Part shown: positions 50,697 through 60,381 of the stretch, piece by piece
How positions within the stretch are numbered: position 1 is the stretch's first letter
Layout: every line of letters begins with the position of its first letter
Assembly (NCBI GenBank): GCA_040218875.1
Contig: JAVJQP010000050.1
DNA length: 64,000 nucleotides
Direction: 5' to 3' (one strand)
Source: Coleofasciculus sp937127375
GTDB lineage: Bacteria > Cyanobacteriota > Cyanobacteriia > Cyanobacteriales > Coleofasciculaceae
Program-made: the position numbers and the translations under genes
Notes under the pieces: generated by a model
What the model was told of the DNA's origin: nothing
The model's database searches: none
The model's input: the letters and a program-made list of their open reading frames with translations, nothing else

Positions 50697-51167
50697 ATGG
50701 ATAATTCTCAACAGTTACCTGACGATTTTATAAAAATTTGTCAGTCAGTAACAGCCAAAAGACCTAGATCGGTTATTGATCACATTATGCAGTATGGCTT
50801 TGTAACAACTGAAGAACTCAAAGAAACTTATGGTTATAATCATCCTCCTAGAGCAGCTAGAGATGTCCGAGAGCTAGGAATACCATTAAAAACTTTTCGG
50901 GTTACAGGAAGTGATGGTAGAAAAATAGCAGCTTATAAGTTTGGAGATATTAGTAATGTTAGATTTTCTAGGATTTCGGGTAGAACCGGGTTATCGAGAC
51001 GGATCAAAGAGGAGTTAATCAAAAAGTATGGATGTAAGTGTTTTATTTACCTAGAAGAATTAGATAAGCGTGAACTGCAAATCGATCATCGCGTTCCTTT
51101 CAAGAGTGTGAACTCATCGGCGGAGTCTTTAAATGAATATTCATTGGGATTAAGCCTTTACAATTAG
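50697..51167 (+). CDS. HNH restriction endonuclease-like protein, C-terminally truncated
   Basis: The 156-aa product starts four bases after the methyltransferase. The N-terminal part looks like a winged helix (VIDHIMQYGFVTTEELKETY). The HNH region has CKCFIYLEELDKRELQIDHRVPF with Asp-His, but the frame ends about 25 residues later, before the third motif and any second Cys pair. Full-length relatives should be longer, so the nuclease is probably dead or was cut by later rearrangement. Confidence 0.7.
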   Translation: MDNSQQLPDDFIKICQSVTAKRPRSVIDHIMQYGFVTTEELKETYGYNHPPRAARDVRELGIPLKTFRVTGSDGRKIAAYKFGDISNVRFSRISGRTGLSRRIKEELIKKYGCKCFIYLEELDKRELQIDHRVPFKSVNSSAESLNEYSLGLSLYN

Positions 51168-51229
51168 CCCATAAAAAATCAGCATTTTAGGTGCGTTACA
51201 CTTCGCTAACGCACCCGATGCAATTAATT

Positions 51230-52171
51230 CTAAGCCAACTTACTCAACTCTCCATTACTCTCCTCTGTTATTATCGAACCAATCCCATCTAACGTCGCTG
51301 GAATCGTGCGCGGGTCCATAAACATGATCTTGCTGCTGTTACTACTACCAATTTTTATCCCCATATCCAAATAGTTTTGTGCCAATAAAAACTGGAGTGC
51401 TTGGGCTGATGAGGGATCAGCGTTTAACTTTTTGCCAATAATATCCATCGCACCGGCTGTCCCTTGCGCCTTAAGAACTTGCTGCTTTTGTTGCGCTTCC
51501 GCCTCCAAAATAGCGGCTCGTTGACGCGCTTGTGCTTCAATGATTTGTGCCTCAGCTTCCCCTCTGGCACTATTAACCACTGCTTCTCGTTCCCCTTCCG
51601 ATGTCAGAATTGCCGCCTGCTTTTTCCGTTCCGCTGACATCTGTAATTCCATTGCCCCTTGCACGGTTTTAGATGGTACAATATCCCGCAATTCTACCCG
51701 CGTTACCTTGACTCCCCACGGTGCTGTGGCAATATCTAATTCCCGCAATAGCATTTCATTCACTTCAGTGCGGGCGGTAAAGGTTTGGTTCAGTTCAAGT
51801 TTACCCATTTCTGAGCGAATTTGAGTTAAAACTAAATTCACCATCGCGGCTTGCAGATCCTGAACTTTGTAATAAGATTTTTCCAGATTAATTACCCGCC
51901 AATAAACGACAGCATCTACACTAATTGACACATTATCACGAGTAATACAATTTTGCGGCGGAATCTCTAACACTTGTTCCCGAATCGTTTGCTGACAGGC
52001 AATCTGATCCAGAAAAGGAATCACAAAATTTAGACCGGGTTCTAATTTTTTACCATCATATCGACCTAGAGTTTCAACTAAAGCCTCTTCTCCTTGCTTA
52101 ATAATCTTGACACTACCTGCCAAGGTGGTACCAGTCAAGGCGATAAATGCCATAAAAAACCACTGATACAT
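51230..52171 (-). CDS. SPFH/stomatin-like band-7 protein
   Basis: The 313-aa protein has a short N-terminal membrane hairpin, a band-7 domain starting IIKQGEEALVETLGRY and containing ITRDNVSISVDAVVYWRV, then an Ala/Glu/Gln-rich coiled coil typical of QmcA/stomatin (SAERKKQAAILTSEGEREA). These form membrane microdomain rings. Two NfeD-like genes precede it on the same strand, the normal partner arrangement. Confidence 0.92.
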   Translation of the reverse strand: MYQWFFMAFIALTGTTLAGSVKIIKQGEEALVETLGRYDGKKLEPGLNFVIPFLDQIACQQTIREQVLEIPPQNCITRDNVSISVDAVVYWRVINLEKSYYKVQDLQAAMVNLVLTQIRSEMGKLELNQTFTARTEVNEMLLRELDIATAPWGVKVTRVELRDIVPSKTVQGAMELQMSAERKKQAAILTSEGEREAVVNSARGEAEAQIIEAQARQRAAILEAEAQQKQQVLKAQGTAGAMDIIGKKLNADPSSAQALQFLLAQNYLDMGIKIGSSNSSKIMFMDPRTIPATLDGIGSIITEESNGELSKLA

Positions 52172-52273
52172 TTTAAATTCTCCTCGTGAGATACAATTTG
52201 ATTGAATGTGAACTGATCAGCCATTAAATAGTACTGGCTTGATGTTTTGTAAATACCACGGATAATGAACCCA

Positions 52274-52816
52274 TTAGGCTCGAAATAAATGTTCCGGCAA
52301 AACAATTAATGTGTTATCCTCTTGTCCAACAACATAAACAGTTTGATTGGCAGGAATACTCATTTGCCGTTCTTGACAACGCGCCGCCCAAGAACTGCCT
52401 TCATAGAGAACTCGTCCGGTTTCTCCAGGTAAAATTTCAGTTAACGTGCGGGCTTCCGTTGCTTCTGGCACTTTAAATTTTTTCCGCTTCAGTAGCATCG
52501 GACGTATCCAGATAATGGAGGCTGTAGACAGTAACATCCAGTAAGCGACTTGCCAGCGAAATGCGATAAATCTTGTCATTCTAAACAAGCTAAACGCTAT
52601 GATCAGGGAAATAATTCCCAGCGACAGAGGCACAAGTTTGAACTTTTGGGTGAAGGCTTTTGGCAGAAACAACTCCAGTAGGCAAAGTACAACACCACTA
52701 CCTAACCAGAACAAGGATGGATGAGGAATAAATGCTGACTTTGTAGTCGCTTGTGCCAGAATTGTTTGGGCATCAATGCGATTCACTTCTGTCTGCATTA
52801 ACAGCAATGTGAACAT
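52274..52816 (-). CDS. NfeD-like membrane protein 1
   Basis: The 180-aa protein has about four hydrophobic segments and a C-terminal OB-fold NfeD domain with LPGETGRVLYEGSSW-like residues (ILPGETGRVLYEGSSW) and VYVVGQEDNTLIVLP. It likely pairs with the SPFH protein, 102 bases downstream. Confidence 0.85.
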   Translation of the reverse strand: MFTLLLMQTEVNRIDAQTILAQATTKSAFIPHPSLFWLGSGVVLCLLELFLPKAFTQKFKLVPLSLGIISLIIAFSLFRMTRFIAFRWQVAYWMLLSTASIIWIRPMLLKRKKFKVPEATEARTLTEILPGETGRVLYEGSSWAARCQERQMSIPANQTVYVVGQEDNTLIVLPEHLFRA

Positions 52817-52858
52817 CTGACTATTTCCAAATAGAAGGACGAAAGACGAATAACCAAC

Positions 52859-53371
52859 TTATGGCATGACAATCAAGGTATTATCCTCTCGCCGCACCAC
52901 ATACACCGTTTGGTTAGGTGCGATCGCAAGTTGGGAATCGGCACAACAGGCTTGCCAAGAGGAACCCTCATACATGACTCGCCCTGTTTCTCCGGGTAAT
53001 ATCTCGGTTAATACCTGGGCTTGAGTCGCCTCTGGGATAGTATATTTAGGACGCCGAATCAACATAGGGCGCAACCAGATAGCAAAGGCAAAGGATAATC
53101 CCATCCAATACATCACCTGTAAGCTAAACCCGTCATACATCAGAAATTGCCACTCAAACCCCAGTGCGATCGCGCCCTGCCATACAATAAATGAGACAAG
53201 TAGCGCACCTACACCCATCATCAGGGCAATAAATCGGCATCGCTTCGACCAAGATTTGGGGATAAAGAACTCAACTAGGCAAAGTAGAACACCTACAATC
53301 AGCCAAAATATAGGTGGAGTAATCCGAAAAGTTGATTGAGTCGTCGCCTGTGCCAAAATCTGGGATAACAC
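52859..53371 (-). CDS. NfeD-like membrane protein 2
   Basis: The 170-aa paralogue shares the C-terminal ILPGETGRVMYEGSSWQA and VYVVRREDNTLIVMP with the next gene and has the same four-helix layout. The two arose by tandem duplication. It starts the three-gene cluster NfeD-NfeD-SPFH. Confidence 0.85.
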   Translation of the reverse strand: MLSQILAQATTQSTFRITPPIFWLIVGVLLCLVEFFIPKSWSKRCRFIALMMGVGALLVSFIVWQGAIALGFEWQFLMYDGFSLQVMYWMGLSFAFAIWLRPMLIRRPKYTIPEATQAQVLTEILPGETGRVMYEGSSWQACCADSQLAIAPNQTVYVVRREDNTLIVMP

Positions 53372-53861
53372 ATGAATGTCCTCGTGAACTCAGTTAATCG
53401 CAAGGGTTTTCTCTTGCTAATTGCTATTAAATCCGGTGGTGATTTGAGTTCATGATGGAGTTATTCGAGTTCTTATCGAGTTCTCATCGACTTCCCAGGA
53501 AGTCAGTCATTCGTCATTAGTCATTAGTCATTCGTCATTATTTAACCGTTAAGGAGGTAAAGACTCGTAGGGTGCGTTAGCGTAGCGTAACGCACCTTTA
53601 CCCCCATAAGTAGTGTTGCTGTGTAAATCCTGATTAAGTTGTCACGCATTTAAGTTGGGAATGGGTAGCGAGCAAGATGAAAGGGTAGCGAGCAAGATGA
53701 AAGGGTAGCGAGCAAGATGCAAAGCCTGCGGCATGGCTTCGCTAAACGCACTACAAAGATTTCGCCATTATTGACATTAAGGTTTAAATGCCAAACAGCT
53801 TATTTAACCGTTAAGGAGGTACAGTAAAAGTAACCCTTAGTTCAACATCCTCGGTTTAACC
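53372..53861. other. intergenic region dominated by repeats
   Basis: Contains CATTAGTCATTCGTCATT runs (53508-53540), a GTGCGTTAGCGTAGCGTAACGCACC palindrome-like element (53571-53595) with a MITE-like tail, and three 20-bp units GGGTAGCGAGCAAGATGAAA (53663-53719). The bases AAGCCTGCGGCATGGCTTCG after it recur inverted near 56980. No gene seen; the repeated TTTAACCGTTAAGGAGGTA (53542, 53803) precedes the Uma2 gene. Confidence 0.65.
53663..53719. repeat. three tandem 20-bp units
   Basis: GGGTAGCGAGCAAGATGAAA repeats at 53663, 53683 and 53703 (last one truncated). A single inverted relative is at 57001-57015. Confidence 0.85.
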
Positions 53862-54455
53862 ATGCAGGTTACTGAACAGCGATACTACACTCCAGAGGAA
53901 TATCGAACCCTGGAGGAAGCAGCCGACTATAAAAGCGAGTACATTGACGGTCAAATTTTCCATAAGGCAGGTGAATCTACCAATCATAATCTGATAGCCG
54001 GTAATCTTTCTGCGGCACTGAATTTTGCGTTTAAAACCCAAGAGTATGACGTTTTCATGAGTGATGTGCGTCTGTGGATACCGAAAAGACGGATCTACAC
54101 CTATCCCGATGTTATGGTTATTGCAGGAGAAGCTGACTATTACAATAACCGCACTGATACAATCACGAATCCTCAAGTGATTATCGAGATTTCGTCAAAA
54201 TCAACCCAAAGGTATGATCGCAGTGACAAGTTTCAGGCTTACCGTACAATTCCTAGTTTTCGGGAATATTTACTCCTGGATCAAACTAAACGATATGTCG
54301 AACATTTTTCTAAGATAGACGCTAAACAATGGTCATTGCGTGAATATGACGAATCAGATGAGGTAATATCGTTCTCCTCAATCGATTTTGAAATTTCCTT
54401 AACTGATGCGTATAACAAGGTTAAATTTGAACCTGAAGATACTGAGTCTGAGTAA
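53862..54455 (+). CDS. Uma2 family (DUF820) endonuclease-like protein
   Basis: The 197-aa protein matches Uma2: YYTPEEYRTLEEAADYKSEY and IDGQIF at the start, VRLWIPKRRIYTYPDVMVI (Pro-Asp of the PD-(D/E)xK core), VIIEISSKSTQRYDRSDKF (Glu and Lys) and EYLLLDQTKRYVE. Such genes are abundant in cyanobacteria with no proven substrate. Confidence 0.92.
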   Translation: MQVTEQRYYTPEEYRTLEEAADYKSEYIDGQIFHKAGESTNHNLIAGNLSAALNFAFKTQEYDVFMSDVRLWIPKRRIYTYPDVMVIAGEADYYNNRTDTITNPQVIIEISSKSTQRYDRSDKFQAYRTIPSFREYLLLDQTKRYVEHFSKIDAKQWSLREYDESDEVISFSSIDFEISLTDAYNKVKFEPEDTESE

Positions 54456-54710
54456 TATAGCACTAAGCATTCAGGTTAAGATAATAAAATTCGGTGAAAG
54501 GCAAAAGGCTTTTATCAGCCAAGGGATAAAGGGGATTTGTATCATCGGATTTGGTTTTAAGTCGAAGGTTACTAACTGGTAGACTGGTAGGTTTCGACTT
54601 CGCTCAACCCACCCGACTTCGCTCTGTGTTAGCTTTGGAAATTTTTGGGGGAGTAAAGCGCTGATGGCAGCTTACTCGTTTGATTTTTGGTTAGTATGAA
54701 TTGGTTTAAG

Positions 54711-54905
54711 TCATGACTTGTGTTTGTTCTTCTTTTTAGAAGACTCTCGCTTGAGTAAAGCTCCAACGCCTAATGCTGTAGCTGAACCAAGGATAGTGAG
54801 AGGTTCAGGTACAGGTTCAACCTGTGAAGTATAAAAAGTTCCATAAAACTCATTATCTGCCGCTCCGACTGTCTCAAGAATCTCTACGCGGTTAAATGGC
54901 AACAA
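54711..54905 (-). pseudogene. C-terminal remnant of a PEP-CTERM protein
   Basis: The frame encodes the end of a beta domain (LETVGAADNEFYGTF) and the sorting signal VPEPLTILGSATALGVGALL with a Lys-rich tail. No signal peptide or body remains. Upstream sequence runs into a 45-bp repeat and bioF. It is a truncated gene or the product of an upstream deletion. Confidence 0.6.
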
Positions 54906-54950
54906 GCAACAGAGAAATATTTTAACTTTTATTGCCCGGAAGGGGGAGTA

Positions 54951-54995
54951 TTCAAAGCCTCTCTCCTTGTAGGAGAGAGGTTTGGAGAGAGGTTT
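54951..54995 (+). repeat. 45-bp element, left of bioF
   Basis: The copy differs from 1066-1110 at one base. It directly abuts the bioF stop codon at 54996 and pairs as an inverted repeat with 56234-56278. Confidence 0.88.
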
Positions 54996-56165
54996 TTAAA
55001 CCAACCCTCGCAGCAGTGATTGCACCAATAACTGAAAGTGAGTCGCTTCATGAGTTGCCATAACCGAAATGCGAATTCGACTGGTGGGAACCGTAGGAGG
55101 ACGAATCGCTGGGGCAAAAATACCTGCGGATTTTAGTTTTTGTGCCGTGTTCATAACCTCTTTGGCGCTAGTAAATTGAAGGCACAGAATCGGAGATTCA
55201 GACGGCAATACATGGAGATCAGATAGCTTTTCCCGAATCAGAAACTGGAGCATCTCTACATTCTGCCAGAGTCGATCGCGACGTTGCGGTTCTTTTTGGA
55301 TAATTTCAACCGCCGTTAACGCCGCCGCCGTATCAGCCGGAGATAATCCAGTGGTATAAATCCAGCTAGGGGCGCGATTTCTCAAGAAATCAATTAGAGT
55401 CGCTGAACCTGCGATATATCCCCCCAAACTCCCCAATGCTTTACTCAACGTTCCCATTTTAATTAAGGGGTATTCCGTACAGCCAAAATGTTCCACACAG
55501 CCTGCACCTGTTACGCCTAAAACACCCGTCGCGTGGGCTTCATCTACTAATACCATGCTGCTAAATTGATCCGCTAGTGAGAGAATGTCTGGCAACGGAC
55601 ACAAATCCCCATCCATACTAAAAACGCTATCGGTGGCAATCAGACAACGGCGGTAATTGTGGCGATGGTGAACCAGTTGATGCTTTAAGTCTTCCATATC
55701 CGTGTGGACATAGTTAATCACCGTGGCACCACTTAAAATTGCCCCATTCTTGAGGCTAGAGTGATTATACTGATCCGCCAGAATCAGATCTCGCTTCCCG
55801 ACTAAAGCCGCGATCGCACCTAAATTCGCCAGATAACCCGAACTAAACACCAATGCATCTTCGGTTTGTTTCAGAGATGCGATCGCACATTCCAATTCTC
55901 GATGCAATTCCCGATGTCCACTGAGTAACCGAGAACCAGTGCTACCTGTACCGTAGTGCTGAGTCGCTGTAATCGCCGCTTGAATTAAACGATCATCCCC
56001 CGCCAATCCTAAATAATCATTACTGGCAAAGTTAATGACTTCTTGCCCTTCCAGTTTTACCACCGCACCGGGACGATTTTGCAGCGCTTGTACTGAACGA
56101 TACCAGTTGGCTTTGCGGATAGTCGAAAGAGAGTCTTCTAACCAAGCATAAGGGTTGGTTTTCAT
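54996..56165 (-). CDS. bioF: 8-amino-7-oxononanoate synthase
   Basis: The PLP enzyme joins pimeloyl thioester and alanine in biotin synthesis. The 389-aa product has NFASNDYLGLA, YGTGSTGSRLLSGHRELH, VLVDEAHATGVLG and GTLSKALGSLGGYI, where Lys binds PLP. Length is normal. The start is ATG 56165. No other bio gene is nearby. Confidence 0.95.
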   Translation of the reverse strand: MKTNPYAWLEDSLSTIRKANWYRSVQALQNRPGAVVKLEGQEVINFASNDYLGLAGDDRLIQAAITATQHYGTGSTGSRLLSGHRELHRELECAIASLKQTEDALVFSSGYLANLGAIAALVGKRDLILADQYNHSSLKNGAILSGATVINYVHTDMEDLKHQLVHHRHNYRRCLIATDSVFSMDGDLCPLPDILSLADQFSSMVLVDEAHATGVLGVTGAGCVEHFGCTEYPLIKMGTLSKALGSLGGYIAGSATLIDFLRNRAPSWIYTTGLSPADTAAALTAVEIIQKEPQRRDRLWQNVEMLQFLIREKLSDLHVLPSESPILCLQFTSAKEVMNTAQKLKSAGIFAPAIRPPTVPTSRIRISVMATHEATHFQLLVQSLLRGLV

Positions 56166-56233
56166 AAGTAGAAAGTTAACGGTTGAGATTAGGGAACAGG
56201 TAACAGGGAACCTTACTTTTCACGGGATCTAGA

Positions 56234-56278
56234 AAACCTCTCTCCAAACCTCTCTCCTGCAAGGAGAGAGGCTTTGAA
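56234..56278 (-). repeat. 45-bp element, right of bioF, inverted
   Basis: Exact reverse complement of 1066-1110, 68 bases upstream of the bioF start. Confidence 0.88.
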
Positions 56279-56542
56279 GGGAGCATGTCACCTTTGTAGG
56301 TTGGGTTGAGGAACGTAGGCGAAGCCTTCTCGAAGAGTAACCCAACGCCATCGACCTGTTGGGTTTCGCTTGAGCGTTTTATGCAAAACTGACATGCTCC
56401 CGGCTTTGAATCCTATATTCCGTGCAAAAAAAAGCGAAGTAGGGTGGGCATTGCCCACCAGCCTTAAGGATCGTGACATTCCACATAAGGTTAAGATTAG
56501 GCAACAGGCAACAGGAAATACACAATTTAAATGCATCTTAGC

Positions 56543-56758
56543 TTACTCTTTTTCAGCAGCCGTATCAACTTTATCCTGTTGGGTTTCCCCAGTGTTTACA
56601 CTCTCAACCAAACCCATTTCAAAAGCAATCTCCGGTAAATCTTCAGCCTTATATTTTCCCGGTTGAAACATCTGTCCAGGGGTTAGACACATCTGTTTCA
56701 GTTCAACAACTTCAGTGGGAGCAAATAATCCTTTCCATCTTCTATTCTCAATGCCCAT
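56543..56758 (-). CDS. small hypothetical protein, 71 aa
   Basis: AGGAG lies 5-9 bases before ATG 56758. The product begins MGIENRRWKGLFAPTEVVEL and continues LTPGQMFQPGKYKAEDLP. No family recognised. The acidic C-terminus is Glu/Asp/Thr-rich. It ends in a region of dispersed repeats. Confidence 0.55.
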   Translation of the reverse strand: MGIENRRWKGLFAPTEVVELKQMCLTPGQMFQPGKYKAEDLPEIAFEMGLVESVNTGETQQDKVDTAAEKE

Positions 56759-57284
56759 CGCTGATGACTCCTAAGGTGATAACTTGGTGGGGACAATTAA
56801 AGTGAACGGTGGGGATCGTCATTCGTCATTTGTCATTCGTCATTCGTCATACTCAAGGGAGCGAGAATCAAGCTACGTCCTTTGTAAGGGTTTGAGGTTT
56901 GTTTACACAACTTAGTACGGTGTCGTTTTCTTTTGTCCGACTACTTAACGGACGAAATCCTTGCTTGTAGTGCGTTTAGCGAAGCCATGCCGCAGGCTTT
57001 GCATCTTGCTCGCTACTAATACCCAATGTAAATGCGTGACAGCTTATTCCCCTATTTTAGCGGTACCACACCTGTATTTCATGCTTAATTTAATTACTGA
57101 CTCATATAGCCAGGAAATAAATTTATTATCTTTAACCTCAATTCCGCCTCATACCGAGTTGCGTTCTATCATGTCATTCTGAGCGAAGCGAAGAATCTGG
57201 ATAGATGCTTCGCGTCACTCCGTTTCACGGAGCCTGCCCTCGAAGGTCGTGAAGGGTTCTGCTCAGCATGACAGATTCTACGTT
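56759..57284. other. intergenic region with repeats
   Basis: Holds CATTCGTCATTTGTCATT runs (56818-56852), the GTCCGACTACTT segment shared with 29080-29150 in inverse, the GCGAAGCCATGCCGCAGGCT segment (56981-57000) shared with 53720-53745, and a CATTCTGAGCGAAGCGAAGA element (57174-57193). No supported gene. Confidence 0.6.
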
Positions 57285-57568
57285 AGACTGCAACTTGGTA
57301 TCAGCCTACAGGGTAAGTCTTTTAACCCGTTTTAACGGGTTTAAGCTTTTAGCCCCAACTTTAGTTGAGGGCTGATTGAAGCATGACTGTAGGGTAGGCA
57401 ATGCCCACCCCACAACTCTACTCCATAGACTGCAACTTGGTATCAGCCTACGGGGTAAGTCTTTGAACCCGTTTTAACGGGTTTAAGCTTTTAGCCCCAA
57501 CTTTAGTTGAGGGCTGATTGGAGCATGACTGTAGGGTAGGCAATGCCCACCCCACAACTCTACTCCAT
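57285..57568. repeat. 142-bp tandem duplication reaching into sufS
   Basis: Two adjacent units (57285-57426 and 57427-57568) start AGACTGCAACTTGGTATCAG and end ACTCTACTCCAT. The second unit's last nine bases are the final codons and stop of sufS. Each unit carries a GGTTTAAGCTTTTAGCCCCA hairpin element and a GTAGGGTAGGCAATGCCCAC palindrome. Confidence 0.9.
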
Positions 57569-58822
57569 GACACTCTTAAAAAAGTCAATTGTCTCTGTCA
57601 ACGCCTGAACAAAAACGTCAATCTCTTCCCGCGTATTGTAGAAATACAAACTCGCCCGCGCCGAACCCGTTACGTCTAAAATGCGGTGCAACGGTTGAGT
57701 ACAATGATGACCTGAACGAATCGCTACTCCTTCATGGTCTAATAGAGTAGACACATCACTCGCCGCCAATCCCTCAACATTAAACGAAGCCAAAGCCGCC
57801 CTTCCTTTCCCCTCTGCTGTCGGTTGGGGACCATACAGGGTCAAATCAGGAACATCCCGTAACTGCTCGAACAGATACGCCGTGAGTTCCTCCTCATAAG
57901 CATGGATTTTATCCATACCAATCCCCATTAAATAGTCTACCGCCGCACCCAACGCGATCGCTTCCCCAATCGCAGGGGTTCCGGCTTCAAATTTGTGGGG
58001 CAATTCGGCGTAGGTGGAATAGTCGAGAAAGACTTCCGAAATCATCTCACCGCCACCCATAAATGGCGGCATTTCCAGCAGCACGTTTAACTTGCCATAC
58101 AAAAAACCAATCCCGGTGGGCGCACACATTTTGTGACCCGATGCGACTAACCAGTCACAATCCATCCCCTGCACATCAATCGGTGTATGAGGGACAGATT
58201 GGCAAGCATCAATCAATACCTTAGCGCCATACTGATGTGCGATCGCACTAATCTCTTCGACTGGGTTAATACATCCCAAGGTATTCGAGACATGCACCAC
58301 ACTAACTAACTTCGTCTTCTCAGAAATCAGAGACTTAAACTGCTCTAAATCAAACTCCTGAGTTTCCGTCAGTTCCACATACTTCAACACCGCCCCCGTC
58401 TTCTGAGCAATGATTTGCCAGGGAACCATGTTGCTGTGATGTTCCATCACCGAGAGAATTATTTCATCCCCTGGCTGCAACGTATTTAATCCCCAGCTAT
58501 ACGCCACCAAGTTAATCGCTTCTGAGGCATTCCGGGTAAACACAATCTCATTCCGCGACGCCGCATTCACAAACGCCGCCACCTTATCCCGCGCTGACTC
58601 ATAAGCTTCTGTGGCGCGGACACTCAGCGCATGAGCACCTCGGTGGACATTGGCGTTATCCCTTTCATAATAGTTTTGCAACGCATTCAGCACCGCCAAC
58701 GGCTTCTGAGAGGTAGCAGCACTATCAAGATAAATCAATGGTTTATCGTGAACTTTCTCCTGCAAAATGGGAAAGTCAGAACGGACGATAGCAGCTAGGG
58801 TTTTTTCTTGGGTGATGGTCAT
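57560..58822 (-). CDS. sufS: SufS cysteine desulfurase
   Basis: The 420-aa PLP enzyme takes sulfur from cysteine for Fe-S cluster assembly. It has IYLDSAATSQKPLAV, NVHRGAHALS, VMEHHSNMVPWQ, ASGHKMCAPTGIGFLYG (PLP Lys) and AIRSGHHCTQP with catalytic Cys. It is the last gene of the suf operon. Confidence 0.97.
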   Translation of the reverse strand: MTITQEKTLAAIVRSDFPILQEKVHDKPLIYLDSAATSQKPLAVLNALQNYYERDNANVHRGAHALSVRATEAYESARDKVAAFVNAASRNEIVFTRNASEAINLVAYSWGLNTLQPGDEIILSVMEHHSNMVPWQIIAQKTGAVLKYVELTETQEFDLEQFKSLISEKTKLVSVVHVSNTLGCINPVEEISAIAHQYGAKVLIDACQSVPHTPIDVQGMDCDWLVASGHKMCAPTGIGFLYGKLNVLLEMPPFMGGGEMISEVFLDYSTYAELPHKFEAGTPAIGEAIALGAAVDYLMGIGMDKIHAYEEELTAYLFEQLRDVPDLTLYGPQPTAEGKGRAALASFNVEGLAASDVSTLLDHEGVAIRSGHHCTQPLHRILDVTGSARASLYFYNTREEIDVFVQALTETIDFFKSVME

Positions 58823-59022
58823 TTGTCCTTTGTCATTTGTCCTTTGTCATTGGTCATTGGTCTTATGTTATTGGTCTTATGTCAAATAATTATAAAACTC
58901 AAAACCATCTCCTACTAGCAAAGCGAAGGATCAGATTCCGGGCGGGTTTTGCCTAAAAACTAGATAAAACAATCAACCTTAATCCCTAAACCCGCCCCGG
59001 AAAGACGTGCCATGGCACGTCT

Positions 59023-60381
59023 CTACATTGTTCTACACATCGCGCATTGGGACAGTCTTTGCCGTAGGGAGTCCACCGGGATTCGCTGGAGAATCTCCGC
59101 TACAAAAGCATCAATTAATAGATTCCGGGCATTGGTTTCATTCAGTCCTCGACTTTGTAAATAGAATACATCCTCCGGGTCTAATTGACTCACCGTCGCA
59201 CCGTGAGAACATTTAACTTGGTCAGCCGTAATTTCCAATTGCGGTTTGGTATTCACACGGGCTTTAGCTGAAAGCAATAAATTGCGATTCAATTGAGCCG
59301 CATTGGTAAATTGAGCCGATTGCGGCACGAAAACCTTACCATTGAAGACTCCGTGCGCCCGGTCATCTATGATACATTTGTGCAACTGGTCGGTCATGCC
59401 ATGAGGATGATTCAACAGTACAGCACTGTGGGTATCGGCTACCTGTTCCCCACCAATCATGGTTAACCCATTCAGTGTGGTTTCAGTCCCCTCACCCGTC
59501 TGCACAATTTCTAGATTATGCCGGGAGAATCTCGCCCCTAAACTAATTGCGTTACAGGTATAACGACTATTCCGGGCTTGAGTGACGGCTGTTTTACCAA
59601 TGTGGAACCCATCAATCGCTTCTCGCTGATTCCGGGTATGGATAACTTGGGCGTCATCCTCAATCCAAATCTCTGTCACTTGGTTATTAAAATAAGGACG
59701 ATTTACCGGAATATCGGGACATCCGTCTACATTCGCTGCGTAATGTTCAATCAGATTCACCACCGAACCCGCTTCAGCAACCACCAGACAGCGCGGTTGG
59801 CAAATGACAGGTACATCGTCAGTGGTAGAAATAAACAGCAGATGAATCGGTGTCTCGACTATTTTAGCTTTGGGTATCCACACCACCGCTGCATCCGTGA
59901 GTCCCGATGTATTCAGGGCGGCGAAAATATCAGACGCGCCCTGTTGCTTGCCTAAATAATTGGGGATTCGTTCCTGATACGCCGCAGGTAAACCCGCCAA
60001 ATTACCCACATACACGCCTTCAGGTAATCCACTCACCGACGATAAATCCGGCGCATACACCCCATTGACAAAGACTAATCGACTATCCGGGGTTTCGGGT
60101 AGGGTGAGGGAAGTCAAGTCTAGGTGTTGCAGGAATTGCTCAAAAAATGCCTCAACTCCTTGGAAATTCACCGCCAATAACGGCGACAAATCCGTAAACC
60201 GCCATTCTTCATCTCTACGGGTAGGAATCGCTAATTCTTCCACAATCGCCGCTGCTTGATCCCGCAGTTGCCCGAGAGTGGCGTTTAATTGTCCCCCGAC
60301 GACGGGTTCATCTTGGCGACATTGGTCTAATAACGCCTTTAAATAGGAAATTTCCGGTTTTGCAGATAGTTGTATACTCAT
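59023..60381 (-). CDS. sufD: SufD scaffold subunit
   Basis: The 452-aa protein has the SufBD beta-helix core and C-terminal CSHGATVSQLDPEDVFYLQS with the conserved His. It joins SufB and SufC in the scaffold. Its ATG overlaps the sufC stop by one base. Confidence 0.95.
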   Translation of the reverse strand: MSIQLSAKPEISYLKALLDQCRQDEPVVGGQLNATLGQLRDQAAAIVEELAIPTRRDEEWRFTDLSPLLAVNFQGVEAFFEQFLQHLDLTSLTLPETPDSRLVFVNGVYAPDLSSVSGLPEGVYVGNLAGLPAAYQERIPNYLGKQQGASDIFAALNTSGLTDAAVVWIPKAKIVETPIHLLFISTTDDVPVICQPRCLVVAEAGSVVNLIEHYAANVDGCPDIPVNRPYFNNQVTEIWIEDDAQVIHTRNQREAIDGFHIGKTAVTQARNSRYTCNAISLGARFSRHNLEIVQTGEGTETTLNGLTMIGGEQVADTHSAVLLNHPHGMTDQLHKCIIDDRAHGVFNGKVFVPQSAQFTNAAQLNRNLLLSAKARVNTKPQLEITADQVKCSHGATVSQLDPEDVFYLQSRGLNETNARNLLIDAFVAEILQRIPVDSLRQRLSQCAMCRTM

